A model generated the notes under the pieces. It saw only the letters and a program-made list of their open reading frames with translations. It made no database searches and was not told the DNA's origin. From Tanypteryx hageni (lineage: Eukaryota > Arthropoda > Insecta > Odonata > Petaluridae): a stretch of DNA of 64,000 nucleotides. Positions 54,274 through 64,000 of this stretch are shown one piece after another (the first letter of the stretch is position 1; each line of letters opens with the position of its first letter). Position numbers and translations under genes: made by a program. The stretch lies in assembly GCA_028673005.1 (NCBI GenBank), contig CM054116.1, forward strand, positions 149,107,173 through 149,171,172, in the 5' to 3' direction.

Positions 54274-55646
54274 TTAACCCTTCCCCGCTGGGATCAGTAC
54301 GTGGTACGGACCTCGGTTTCTGTCCTTGGCGCCGGGATCAATACCACGTACTGACCTTGCCGTGACTCTTTTAATTTGCCGTATTTCGATTATAAACATT
54401 TCTTATAGAATGATATTTTTGTTTAACACTGAGGAATGATTTATTATTTGAATTTTTTAAATAGAATACGTTTTGTGAACTCTTAAATTGACTTATATAA
54501 TTTTTTTTAGTGTACATGAATGGAAAACTGCAAAAAAACTCTTTCTCACATCTCTTTTTTATTCTTTACTTTATCAGTTCGTAATATTTTCTTTTATAAT
54601 CACACGGATAATTTCTTATATTTTTAGGAATTTAAACAATTTCTTTTGTTCATCTGGCTCTTATTAACATTATAAAAATTTATTTCGAAAGTTACAATTT
54701 TAACATCCAATTTTTTGTCGACTTTAAAATATATAGTATATTAAATTTTAACTGTACTTTCTAAAAACTAAATGGACAGATTATTAGAATAACTAAATAA
54801 ACGTGCGTATATTCTTGGAACACAGCTGCACTGGAGTAGGCTAGTATCGTAAAGAGGCAAGAGACGAAATGAAAACGGATCGTTCTAGAGCGTCTCTTTC
54901 TTGGTGATGGAAGGGACCCTCCGTGTTTTCTTCGTGACATATTTTCTCATATCTCATCGTGCGTGCTCTCATTCGAAGGAACACTTCATATTCTCAAGAC
55001 TAAACGAACTCGAGAGGCAATAAATCATTGTATATTGGTGCCGTCTCGGTGAGACCTCGAGGAAGTAATTTCAGTGAAGATTTTGTGAGCTAAGCTAAGT
55101 GGTCACGGAATGGATGATAGGAATACAATACTTCTCTTTGTTAGGCATCCAAATGCGATAACATTCTCTCTCTCTCTGAGAGCGAGAGAGAGAGTTAATA
55201 ACCAGGCATAGGCTCCAAGGAGTCGGTGTTTACAAGAAGCCAAGGAAGCAAACGCAGTAGACCATTGAGTAGACAAGAGATGCACAAGCTAAGACTATAC
55301 ACTGAACTTCAGCATGTGACATCACAATACATTGAATATATCGATATATCGACGACTATTTCCGAAAAAATTGCATTCAGGCATCTGTGACACATTTCAA
55401 TTGGCATGGTCTTTCATCTTCAGAGGTTATTAACATAAAAGAATATTAAGATATTATATTGTAAATTTAATATTAAATGCAGAACACTATACAGCCGTTG
55501 GTTTCAAGATTTCATTCATCTAACATATATAGATGAAACTTTATATTTTTTTAAAGATGGTACTTACAAAATCTGATATTCTGTTTAAATACCAGCCGGT
55601 GTACAATGCCGTAGGATTTAAATACCTCCCGTCACTGACGGGTTAA
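54274..55646. mobile_element. Possible non-autonomous piggyBac-like element between TTAA sites
   Basis: The left tip at 54274 reads TTAACCCTTCCCCGC. Two subterminal motifs follow, GGGATCAGTACGTGGTAC and GGGATCAATACCACGTAC (54290-54356). At the right, the hairpin CCCGTCACTGACGGG (55628-55642) runs into GGTTAA ending 55646. No transposase is present; the interior holds a GAGA/CTCT palindromic tract at 55163-55195. The two tips share only TTAACCC, and the sequences on either side belong to different elements, so the pairing is uncertain. Confidence 0.4.
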
Positions 55647-56757
55647 GCTGTCCAATGGAATCCTCTGCAAGGTGGGTGAAGGTGATGGCAGGAAGCAGCT
55701 GCTGATGGTGCCACGATCATTACATTGTAGGGTGATGGATCTGTGTCACAGTGGAGCCACAGGAGGACATTTAGGCATGGCAAAGACCATAGGGCGCATG
55801 CACGAGGTTCTGGTGGGAGAGACTCACCAGGCATGTGCTGTAATTTGTACGAGCCTGCTCCCACTGCCAGATGTCGAAGCAGCCACCTGGAAAGCTGGAA
55901 GGATTTTTTCAGCCTATTTCTATGATGACCAAGCCATTCGAGGTAATGGGGATCGACCATGTAGGCCCTCTTCCTCTGACAGGGAACAGACTCCTACTTG
56001 TCACTGTCGACTATGCCATATGGTGGGTGGAAGCACATCCTGTCCCTAACACTTTGGTGGTGTGTGTACGAGACTTCCTTCTGGACCATATAGTGCTGAG
56101 GCTCAGGATGCCCTCCAAGTTTGTGAGTGACCATGAGCCTGCCTTTACGTCTGAGCTTCTGGGAGAGGTGCTGGAAGGATTAGGTGTTGACCATGTAATG
56201 GCTGCTGCCTACCACCCGCAGTCCAACAGCCTCTGTGAGAGGATCAACAGGAAGGGGGAAAGCAAAATGAGTGGAATGATTTCATCCAGCAGGCTGTCTT
56301 TGCCATCAATACGGCCAGGCAGGAGATAACCGGGTATAGCCCTTTCCAGCTGGTATACTTGCTTTCCCTGGCCGGAGGATGCACCGGAATCCTACCCCCT
56401 GTTTTTGGATTGGGTCCAGGAGATTATGTGGCTGTTTGGACAACAGTGATAAAAACGAGACAGAAGGGTCACTATGATGAGAAGCATCGGGCCCCACATG
56501 AACACCGGATTGGAGATCTCTTTCTGGTACGATGGCACTTACGATCAGTTAGGAAGTATCAGAAATTCATACCAAAGTACGTTGGCCCATTTCAAGTCAT
56601 GGATTAACTGACCAAGGTTACGTACATGGTGGCTGACCTGCCGGACCGTCAGACAAGATGCCATTGGAGCATGTTCCTGGTTCACGTATCCCAAATTAAA
56701 GAGGCTACTACAGTGGGGATTCGTCCTCCAGGGAGCAAGACATGGACGATAGTTTGA
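55647..56757 (+). pseudogene. Gypsy-type LTR retrotransposon pol fragment (integrase)
   Basis: Plus strand over several frames. An H2C2-type zinc region lies at 55660-55880 (HSGATGGHLGMAKTIGRMHE). The integrase core follows, with its Asp in MGIDHVGPLPL (about 55945), its second Asp in VSDHEPAFTSELL (about 56125) and its Glu in YHPQSNSLCERI (about 56210). The C-terminal part has PKYVGPFQVMD and FLVHVSQIK (to about 56700). Frameshifts occur near 55830 and 56290, and a stop near 56606. Reverse transcriptase, gag and LTRs were not found on the left, where the fragment starts abruptly at 55647. It is an old LTR retrotransposon remnant of the Ty3/Gypsy class, with no envelope gene. Confidence 0.7.
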
Positions 56758-57560
56758 GCAGTGGGGGTAGCAGTAGGGAAAATGCTGTGCCATCGATGAA
56801 CTGTTGGACATACAGGCTGAGGATGATTGCTTGGCAGAACATGTCGACAGTGAGGAAGGAGTTGTATTTTTGTTGAAATCTGGAGATTGATTTTTTCACG
56901 AATACAATAGTTTCTCCTATACAAGGTATGGAGGAAGTAATAATGTAAAATACAAAAAAGTAGTAAGTAAAATACAAATGTGTTGTAGGTTTTGCTTGCA
57001 AGGTATATAAGTATAAATATATATTGTTACTTTGTGCTCACCCTGTACATGTACTGTACTGGCGATCACATCTCCATTTGGAAGTTAGTCAGTCTTCCAC
57101 TCCATGATGCGCTCTTTGACCTATTCATTACACTCTTGAATTTATGCCACATTAATTCTTTCTGAGAAAGACAAACAAATCTTGCAGAGTGAGAGTAACC
57201 CAAATAGTGATCGTTGTAAGTTGTGTATCTGAGAGGAGGATCACTCCTATTGAATAAGACCTATCGTCTCTCTCTCTCTCTTGAGAATTTTCAGTTTCTG
57301 CATTTGGAGGTGAGGATACTCTTGAGTTCTGTAAACATACTCATATTAACAAATAACTGATGTCAATTCCTACTCAAGAATGGGGGACACGTGGAATACT
57401 TGAAGCTGGAGAAATCCCTCCATGGCAGGGATAGCCAACCTTTCTACATTAGGTTCCAAGTCATCAGTAATATTACTCTACAAAAGCCGCATGTTGGCCA
57501 TCCTTGCGATTTGGGATGTAAGGGAAATGTAATATCATATCTCGGATCATATTGTATGCC
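56758..57560. other. Non-coding stretch, possible LTR-derived sequence and a small hAT-like MITE
   Basis: 57060-57350 (a (CT)7 run at 57270 and GAGAGTAACCC motifs) could be remains of the Gypsy 3' LTR; no second LTR exists to test this. At 57424-57507, CAGGGATAGCCAACCT and the inverse CAAGGATGGCCAACAT look like tips of an 84-bp hAT-type MITE, without a clear 8-bp duplication. Confidence 0.35.
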
Positions 57561-58515
57561 TTTTTTTGAGTTACGATGTTTTTCCAGATTACATTCATTC
57601 AACAAGACATACTTTGTAAGATACAAGTGATTTTAATAGATAAACCTTGACCCAGTTACACTTTGTTTTACATCATAAATGTTATAAACAGACATTTGAA
57701 AAATCATTTATTAACTGTTTTCAATAGGGCATACAAATCAACTAAAACAATCAACACAGTGCACTTAGCTGTTTCATTGACTTATCATACTAAGGTTACA
57801 TAAAGAGCAAGGGCATTTACAGATATAGCTCACATCAATATATTATACTGTAAATAATATGACACTTATGTTATTAATAAAAATTATACAATAATAATAA
57901 TAATAATATTTTTTTGTCATTATCTTCACAACTCATCTTCAGATTCACTATCAACAGATGCCGGCTGATTTGTGTGCTTCAGAGATTGGTAAAATGCATG
58001 ATATGGGATAGGAATATTTCCACTTCTACACAAAGATACCAGATCTTTGTATTTTGCAATGGAAATAGGAATCTCTTTTGAATATGCAGGTGCCAAAAGA
58101 GGCCTTTTATTTGGATGGCCTTTAATGGATCTCATTAAATTAAGACCTGGATAATCTTCGTCAAAGGCATACCTGAAACTAACATATTGTGGTGTTTGTT
58201 GGCTCACACTGAATTCCTTTATCTTAGTCCAAACAATTTTCTCTCTTTTAAAGTCAATGGACCAGTTCTGCTTGGTTATCAGCTGCTTGAAGTCGAAGAA
58301 ATCACTCTGAGCCATTTCTTTTACAATGTAGGGCTGTCCAGTTACTTTAGCAGATTTGACAAGCATGTACCATTGTTGAGGTGTGAAAATTTCTACTCCT
58401 TTTTTTCTTCTTTCAATTAGTGCGTATATGCAGTCACCCTCATTCTGGGTGTGGCCCTTTTCCAAAAATTTATGAGTTATGTCAATCTGGTAATGTTGAG
58501 ACGCATACACATGGT

Positions 58516-58890
58516 GGGCAAATACAAATCTGTTCCTATTCTGTCCACCACAGTTATCAGAGTACGGAATTATTTTTTTGCCTTTCGTTTTCTTATATTG
58601 TCAAACAAATAACTTGCAACCTCATTCGCGACATGTTTCGCAATTACTTCATACCACATTTAGCAATAACCATCTCTACTGGCCATGTCATATACAATAA
58701 AATTGTATGTGCTTAACTTTCTTTTATATTAGAAAACAATTACTTCAGACATTGGTGTTTGTAGAACCTTCTGCATATCAAACACCGCACATGATATCTC
58801 TGAATTGCTTTCCAACGATTTTTGCTTGTCAAATTGTTTCTCTTTTCTTGCGAGTTCTTTGTTTTGTATGTGTTTATCATAAACCTCCTT
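58516..58890 (-). other. Poorly legible middle part of the unnamed family gene
   Basis: Between the CDLC zinc block and the SDNCGGQN block the minus-strand reading changes frame several times. The expected YxxxxxVYNxGIH block, clear in the 17-kb copy, could not be read here with confidence. Confidence 0.4.
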
Positions 58891-59582
58891 CTACAACTCT
58901 TGCTGGTCTGTGCATATGTTCTTAAATGATGTGCACAAGTCACACTGATCTTTCTTAGGATTAAAAAAGCTTATGTTGAATTCTTTATTAAGTTTTTCCT
59001 TATACTGTCTCTCTGTAGCTTGCTCAAAGTCAAAATGTTGTTTTCTAAACCATTCACAATAAAGTCTGTACATCTTTGAGTAACTTAAATCCCCCTCCAA
59101 ACAATGCCTTTTAGACTGCTTTCACAAATAATGAGACTAAACTTTTGGAATTGAATCAACATGGATACACACCGTTGCTTTAATATCATGGCTAAGAGCA
59201 TGGGGTCTATTTTTGAGAGTCCCTCTCTTGTCAGGAGAAATGCAGTTTCCTTCTCCAAGTTTACTAAATGCAGTTTTGATAACCATGTCTGTCTTTACAC
59301 AATTATTTCCACATCATTTACTCTGAAAGTGTATATGGAGATGCATCCTCATCTAAACTTATTGTTCTGGCCTACTGTTACCTGTTTCTTGTCTGTTTTC
59401 TTTACATGTCTTGTAATAAAATCCCACTGACGAGTCTTACTGCCAATTCTCCAAAAACCCCTAAAAATTTCTTGTCTATTTTCGTCATTTATTTTATTCT
59501 TGCACTTATATCTACAGTTACTTCCACAACCAGGAACCATTTTCCTTTATGCTACTGTTTTCCTCGCCCTGTTAATATACTC

Positions 59583-60698
59583 AACACAACAACAACAACA
59601 CACCTTGACGCTTTCCCTTGCGGGGTAAGCCATGCCATATGTCTGCCAATTACCAACCCACCACTGTCCTCCACACACTTCTATCCTTGCACACTTATTT
59701 TGCTTCACTTACACTCATACACTGAGTCACACATTTCCTTTTATTCCTCATACTTTTCACGTCCCTTTTTCTCAAAGTCTCACCAACCACATCCAACCAA
59801 GTCTTGCGTGGTCTGCCTCTCCCTCTCTCGCCATTCACTCTTCCTTCATATATTCATTTGGTGATTCTACTCTCCTCCATTTTTTCTATATGCCCGAACC
59901 ACCTCAGCAGACCTCTCTCATACAGATCTCACACTAGCCTTCATACCACATTTGTTCATCACCCAATTATTCCTTACTTTGTCCCTCCTAGATTTTCCAC
60001 AAACTCTTCTCATGTATCCCATCCTAACCGCATTCAAACTACTTTTATGCTTCTCCTGACACACCCATGTTTCACTGCCATACAGCAAGGTAGGCATTAA
60101 AACACTCTTGTATACAGACATTTTCGCATCTTTTGACAACCATTCATTCTTTGCAATCGACCACACACTCCCTGCCACCTTTCTACCAGCATTCACACTC
60201 CTTTTGATTTCCCCATCTACTCTACCATTTTTACTGAACATTCTACCAAGGTATACAAATTCATCCACTACCTCAATCGTTCCACCATTTATGCTAAATT
60301 GACAGTCGTTCACCTCATTCTCCCGATCGAACACAACTGCTTTGGTTTTGGCCACATTTATCCTTAAGTCCATTCTCACAGTCATATCATGCAGGCTATC
60401 TAACATTCTCTGCAATTCTCCTGGGTTCTCAGCCAGTAACACAGCATCATCAGCATACAGAAGTACACGAACATTCTCTCCACCAACCTTAACACCCACC
60501 ATATCCATACATGCCTGTCTCACACATTTATCCATGAACACATTAAATAACCAAGGGGCCATGACACATCCTTGTCGTACACCTTGCTCAAGTCTAAACC
60601 AATCACTCATCATGCCATTCACCCTTACACATGCCCTACTTCCAGTATACACTACTTTTATAGCATTCTGCAACCAACCATTCACTCCATACTTTTAT
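59583..60698 (-). mobile_element. RTE-like LINE, 5'-truncated, 7-bp target duplication
   Basis: TATACTC lies at 59576-59582 and 60699-60705. Minus-strand coding from 60685 is open for 255 codons: a reverse transcriptase lacking its first motifs, with GVRQGCVMAPWLFN, LLYADDAVLL (catalytic YADD intact), FVYLGRMFSKNG and LLYGSETWV. A TGA near 59920 interrupts it before the ERGLLRWFGHIEKMEE and GRGRPRKTWLDVV tail. The 3' end has a (GTT)n-type tail. The same family supplies the 3' part of the 9720-10368 insertion. It interrupts the unnamed transposon gene. Confidence 0.8.
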
Positions 60699-62111
60699 TA
60701 TACTCTAAGCCCACATTTTTCTTTGTTTTCTTTTGAACTTCTCCCCAGGCACTTTCATCCTTTTTCTTTTCCTACCTTTGTTTCTCTTCTCAAATGAGTT
60801 CTGTTTCTTTGACCGTCCTCTTCCATTAGTCCCTCCAGTGGGTGTAACGCATATGGAATTAATAAGCTGAAAACCCAATGGCCCTGGATTGAACAATAAC
60901 TGCTCTTTATTTTCATTGTTGTAGAGATTTTCATCTGTACCAATATAAGTTTGACGTTTCTTAGAATTCCTTTGCTCACTTTGTGAATTATTTTCCCTTT
61001 TCCTCTTGGCTGCTGTCCTTTCATTAAGAAACCTATCTTCAGATGAATCTGAGTCACCTGTGAAAACATAAATGCATGTTAAAACTATAGTTCTAGTCAG
61101 AAATATCAAGTATGAAAGGCAATATGGCCTACTTCTAACAAAGTACTCCTAGACTTCCAAAAACATTTTTACTGCATTCTGTTGCCAGAAGACAACTTTT
61201 GTTTGAAATAATTTTCGCTCGGGCACAATTTGGAAGACAAAATTGAGAAACTAAAGAACGGACGGTAGAGATGGAAATTAGCAAGCTACCTAAAAATGTC
61301 TAAAACGTGTAGAAATGCATACACACACAAACAGCCACGACTTCCTGAAAAAGGATTTATTTGTTGCATTTCGTGCAAAGAATGCATGTAATGTAGTTGA
61401 CTATACATTCCGTGTATTTATGTACCATCCGATGGTTCATATTCTGAAACTACAGGACTGAAATCTTCATCTGCTTCATCCTCGTCCATCATGGATAATA
61501 TGTAGGCTGAAAATAATGAGAACTGCAGCATTATTACCAGCATCTGATTACAACAATGTATGAAAGTTCTGACAAACAGAAGATTATTATTTTCACGTAA
61601 GTTTTGCACTCTTATTATGGGATCGTAACCTGAGATGTCGTATTTTTTTCCATACCTCCCTTTGCCAATTCAACTAACTTTCGTGATCTCTCCATAGCAG
61701 CTGATCGCCATACTAATAATAAAAGATAAGAGATGATGTAACAACGTACCGACGAAACAATTGTGGATCACAGGAAGCAAACAGTGTTGCCAGACAATTC
61801 GGGAAAATAAACTTATAGATTGTAATACTCGTAGCTCTCCCCATGGTGACAACTTAATAGGGAACAAGAACATGGTAACGTTGTGTTACAACTTAAATAG
61901 TTTTATTATTTTCATGGAAGAACATTGTATGTTGAGTTACGATATACCTATTTTTTTATTTTCACAGAAGTACATACATACGATAGTTTTCCATACACAA
62001 AATGATGCATTTTCAGAAAAAATTAAAAACAACTCCTTATTTATGGAGATATTGTTGTTATATTGTTACAATTCTTCTACAGATGGTGTAGCTTGATGTG
62101 TAGTTTCTACC

Positions 62112-62155
62112 AAACATCGTAACTCAAAATACACAAAAAGTGAGTTACGATGTTT
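62112..62155. repeat. Inverted repeat with AACATCGTAACTCA arms
   Basis: The arms AACATCGTAACTCA (62113-62126) and TGAGTTACGATGTT (62141-62154) are perfect over 14 bp with a 14-bp loop. They are copies of the terminal motif of the 57564-62155 element. Confidence 0.85.
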
Positions 62156-63356
62156 TTCCTAGCGCAGTGCGAAATGATTGTAAATTGGGAATAGAAATAA
62201 TTAAGTTGTAATTAGTATGTATTGGTTATGATATTTTTATCAAATCTTAAAATATCTCCATTTCGTGGAAGTTGTACCAACTGCGTCGAGTTTATGCCTT
62301 CGTTGATGGATACACTTATTATAATTTCCAAAGAAACTTCATTAAATACATTAAAACATATAAATAGAAACTTAATAGTTAGTAACTCATGTTTCTACAA
62401 GAGTTGTCTTATCAATATGTTAAAAACTAACCCCTCCGTTTTGATAATACAATAAATTTATTTGCGAAAATTTAACTTTACTTTATACTTTGTTTTTAAG
62501 AATTCCTATAAATTCAAGTACAACAAGGTCAAAGTGAAAAATTGTAAAAAATAACATTTGTACAATGAGAAATGGGTGTAATCCAGCTAAGCTTTATACA
62601 AGCCAAATGTTTTATGGGTTATCGAAATTTCAAATTTGGAGGGTTAAAGGCGATTGAAATGTTTATCACTCACCTTTCACAATACATTGAGAATAAACCT
62701 TAAAATTGGAATGATGATCGATTCTTCGGGCTGTCGATTTATCAAAATTGAAAAAAAAAATGTTTATCAGGAATTTATCCCCTGCAAAAAAATGTATAAT
62801 TAAGAAGTTGCCATTGTCATAAAAAATGTGTTATCTTTCAATCTGACATAGATATAAAAGAAAATTGTGATTTATCAATTAAAATGGTTGCATTTCAGTA
62901 GATTTTTAAATGTATTTATGCATATATAATGTGTGACAATTCCAGCCTGGTCAAAATTAAACCAGAATCTTTGCACAAAAAGCAGACAAAAATATGCAAT
63001 GCAAAATAATTGTGTACTTACGGGAAACTGAAGAATCAACGTAAAAATTCAAATTTCACTAGAGCAGATGTATCACTAATACCGAATAAAAACTGCTTCT
63101 ACTCCTAGAAAATGTTAGTGTGCTACTGGCAGTCCTTTAGGATAATCTTTGCGATGCTCAAATGTTAGACTGTTAGTTTCATTATATGTATTGATTATGA
63201 TTGGCTGTCGGAAATCACATGCATGGTAGAAAAAATCTAAAAGGTAAACAGAGATCTCGTAAACAAGTTCTGGATCTACCGCTTATACAGCTGTATCTGA
63301 TACACATATTGTTAAATTACATAATATATCGTTGGTAGCTCACAATATCTTTGGCT
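62156..63356. other. AT-rich gene-free stretch
   Basis: Short open frames only, with no family features and no clear repeats. Confidence 0.4.
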
Positions 63357-63412
63357 CAGATTATTAGATGTAAAGTACTCCTTTAAAGGAGTACTTTACA
63401 TCTAATAATCTG
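63357..63412. repeat. Perfect 56-bp palindrome
   Basis: CAGATTATTAGATGTAAAG..TCCTTT is followed at once by its exact reverse complement (28-bp arms, no spacer, centre 63384/63385). AAATTACATAATA occurs as a direct repeat at about 63314-63326 and 63413-63425. Confidence 0.95.
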
Positions 63413-64000
63413 AAATTACATAATACTAGAGGTTCCTTTTTAAATTCTTCGAGTATCATATCTCTAGCATCTGGGCAGGGAAGAGCCGAATCAAAACTAT
63501 GACGTCATCTTTTACATAACATGTTTTTGGTTCTTGTTTGCAAATACCTCAGCAGAAAGCTGTCAGGTTCCTGACACTTGTACGTTTTTGTGAATATGTA
63601 TAGAAGGTATTAGCATCACTGACCGTTGCAGCTTCCTTATCTCGGGTTGTTTGTCGACTTTCATTTCGGACCATGCAGACCTCTATCTCAAGATTCCTTT
63701 TCGGAAAACATTGTTCAGAATAAATTACTTCGAAGGGCTTGGGCCTACCTGGCCCAAGGCTCTTCAAAGGGTCTCTTATTTTCCTCATAAATGTACTCAC
63801 TATGGAAAATGTGATTCCAGCCTAATAATTATTATTAGTCTTCACCTACCGGCTGCTAGAGGAATGGTGACTTTTGCATCCTCAGTGATTCATTGTTTAT
63901 TGCTTACAGCGTTCACATGGATAGAGTGTTGTAATAAACACTCTTATCCCTTAATTACTTTTTGTTTTTGTTTGGACATAATCGGCCATATAGCGACGGT
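63413..64000. other. No recognised gene
   Basis: A minus-strand frame at 63549-63800 (83 codons) has no family features. CTTGGGCCTACCTGGCCCAAG at 63739-63759 is a short palindromic motif. Confidence 0.35.

Larger units (their letters stand above)
57926..61492 (-). pseudogene. Uncharacterised arthropod protein with SDNCGGQN motif, intron-bearing, broken by RTE
   Basis: Exon 1 runs from an ATG at 61492 to 61426 (acidic, DEDEADEDFSPVVSEYEPSD). A GT..AG intron spans 61425-61058. Exon 2 starts at 61057 and joins in frame as SDGDSDSSED, followed by Lys/Arg-rich sequence to 60706. After the RTE insertion come CRYKCKNKINDENRQEIF (Cys-rich), DKRGTLKNRP, IPKV.SHYL, GDLSYSKMYRLYCEWF and NPKKDQCDLC (58891-59100). 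The core has NEVASYLFDNI and YSDNCGGQN (about 58525-58560), HKFLEKGHTQNEGD, TPQQWYMLV and QSDFFDF, ending SESEDEL at 57926. The blocks match an uncharacterised arthropod family also seen at 16725-17713. I infer an RNase H-like nuclease. Frameshifts near 58590 and 59360 and stops near 59140 inactivate it. Confidence 0.6.
57564..62155 (-). mobile_element. Unnamed DNA-transposon-like element with TGAGTTACGAT termini and a spliced gene
   Basis: The left end TTTTGAGTTACGATGTTT at 57564-57581 has a near-perfect inverted partner at 62112-62129. Two further copies lie at about 61935 and 62140-62155. The only gene between them runs on the minus strand from 61492 to 57926. An RTE copy (59583-60698) is inserted inside. 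The match of terminal motifs around a single transposase-like gene suggests a DNA transposon. No target-site duplication was found, so the exact ends are open. Confidence 0.55.

Noticed and set aside
1..64000. CRISPR array, bacterial operon or prophage
   Set aside because: No regularly spaced short direct repeats and no bacterial gene layout; the coding sequence is eukaryotic mobile-element type with introns.

Overview
The window is AT-rich nuclear DNA of an animal, most likely an arthropod. It has spliced coding remnants and almost no compact host genes. It also has the mix of repeats common in large arthropod genomes: piggyBac, pogo/Tigger, hAT (including ZMYM1-like copies), RTE, CR1/Jockey-group and Jockey LINEs, Penelope-like elements, a Gypsy fragment and MITEs. 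The species cannot be named from the sequence. Nothing bacterial (operons, Shine-Dalgarno sites, CRISPR) is present. The only convincing host-gene exon is a 154-bp piece of VPS52 at 21335-21488. There is also one tRNA-like gene at 13671-13741 and one open 274-codon orphan reading frame at 12670-13494.

Layout. 1-2.1 kb: a piggyBac end (gene on minus) inserted in a Tigger transposase. 4.6-7.0 kb: the best-preserved piggyBac copy, with TTAA ends. 7.4-10.4 kb: a CCGTAT-type MITE, a hAT remnant and a composite LINE insertion. 12.1-13.8 kb: a tandem repeat, the orphan ORF and the tRNA-like gene. 14.05-21.05 kb: a decayed element of an unnamed transposon family, carrying a Tigger element and a full RTE insertion with a 13-bp target-site duplication. 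21.3 kb: VPS52 exon. 22-26.3 kb: a Penelope fragment, a CR1/Jockey-group LINE and an HTH fragment. 26.9-31.9 kb: a hAT/ZMYM1-like pseudogene, a second hAT fragment and a piggyBac remnant. 32.8-36.4 kb: a long-inverted-repeat element and a pogo element. 37.0-39.7 kb: a second piggyBac copy with TTAA ends. 41.98-48.30 kb: a three-level nest of Jockey in Penelope in a hAT MITE, with a target-site duplication at each level. 48.85-55.65 kb: a ZMYM1-like hAT pseudogene split by a pogo MITE and a Tigger, then a TTAA-bounded segment. 55.65-56.76 kb: a Gypsy pol fragment. 57.56-62.16 kb: a better copy of the unnamed family, with an intron-bearing gene, inverted terminal motifs and an RTE insertion. 63.36 kb: a perfect 56-bp palindrome.

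These genes do not form a pathway. They record successive mobile-element invasions, and the nesting gives a relative order. The best candidate for something undescribed is the family seen at 57.56-62.16 kb and again at 14.05-21.05 kb. Its proteins resemble uncharacterised arthropod proteins, and here they sit between terminal repeats like a DNA transposon. The second candidate is the orphan protein at 12.67 kb, next to a tRNA-like gene held inside an inverted repeat. Most coding entries are broken; where a frame is disrupted this is stated.
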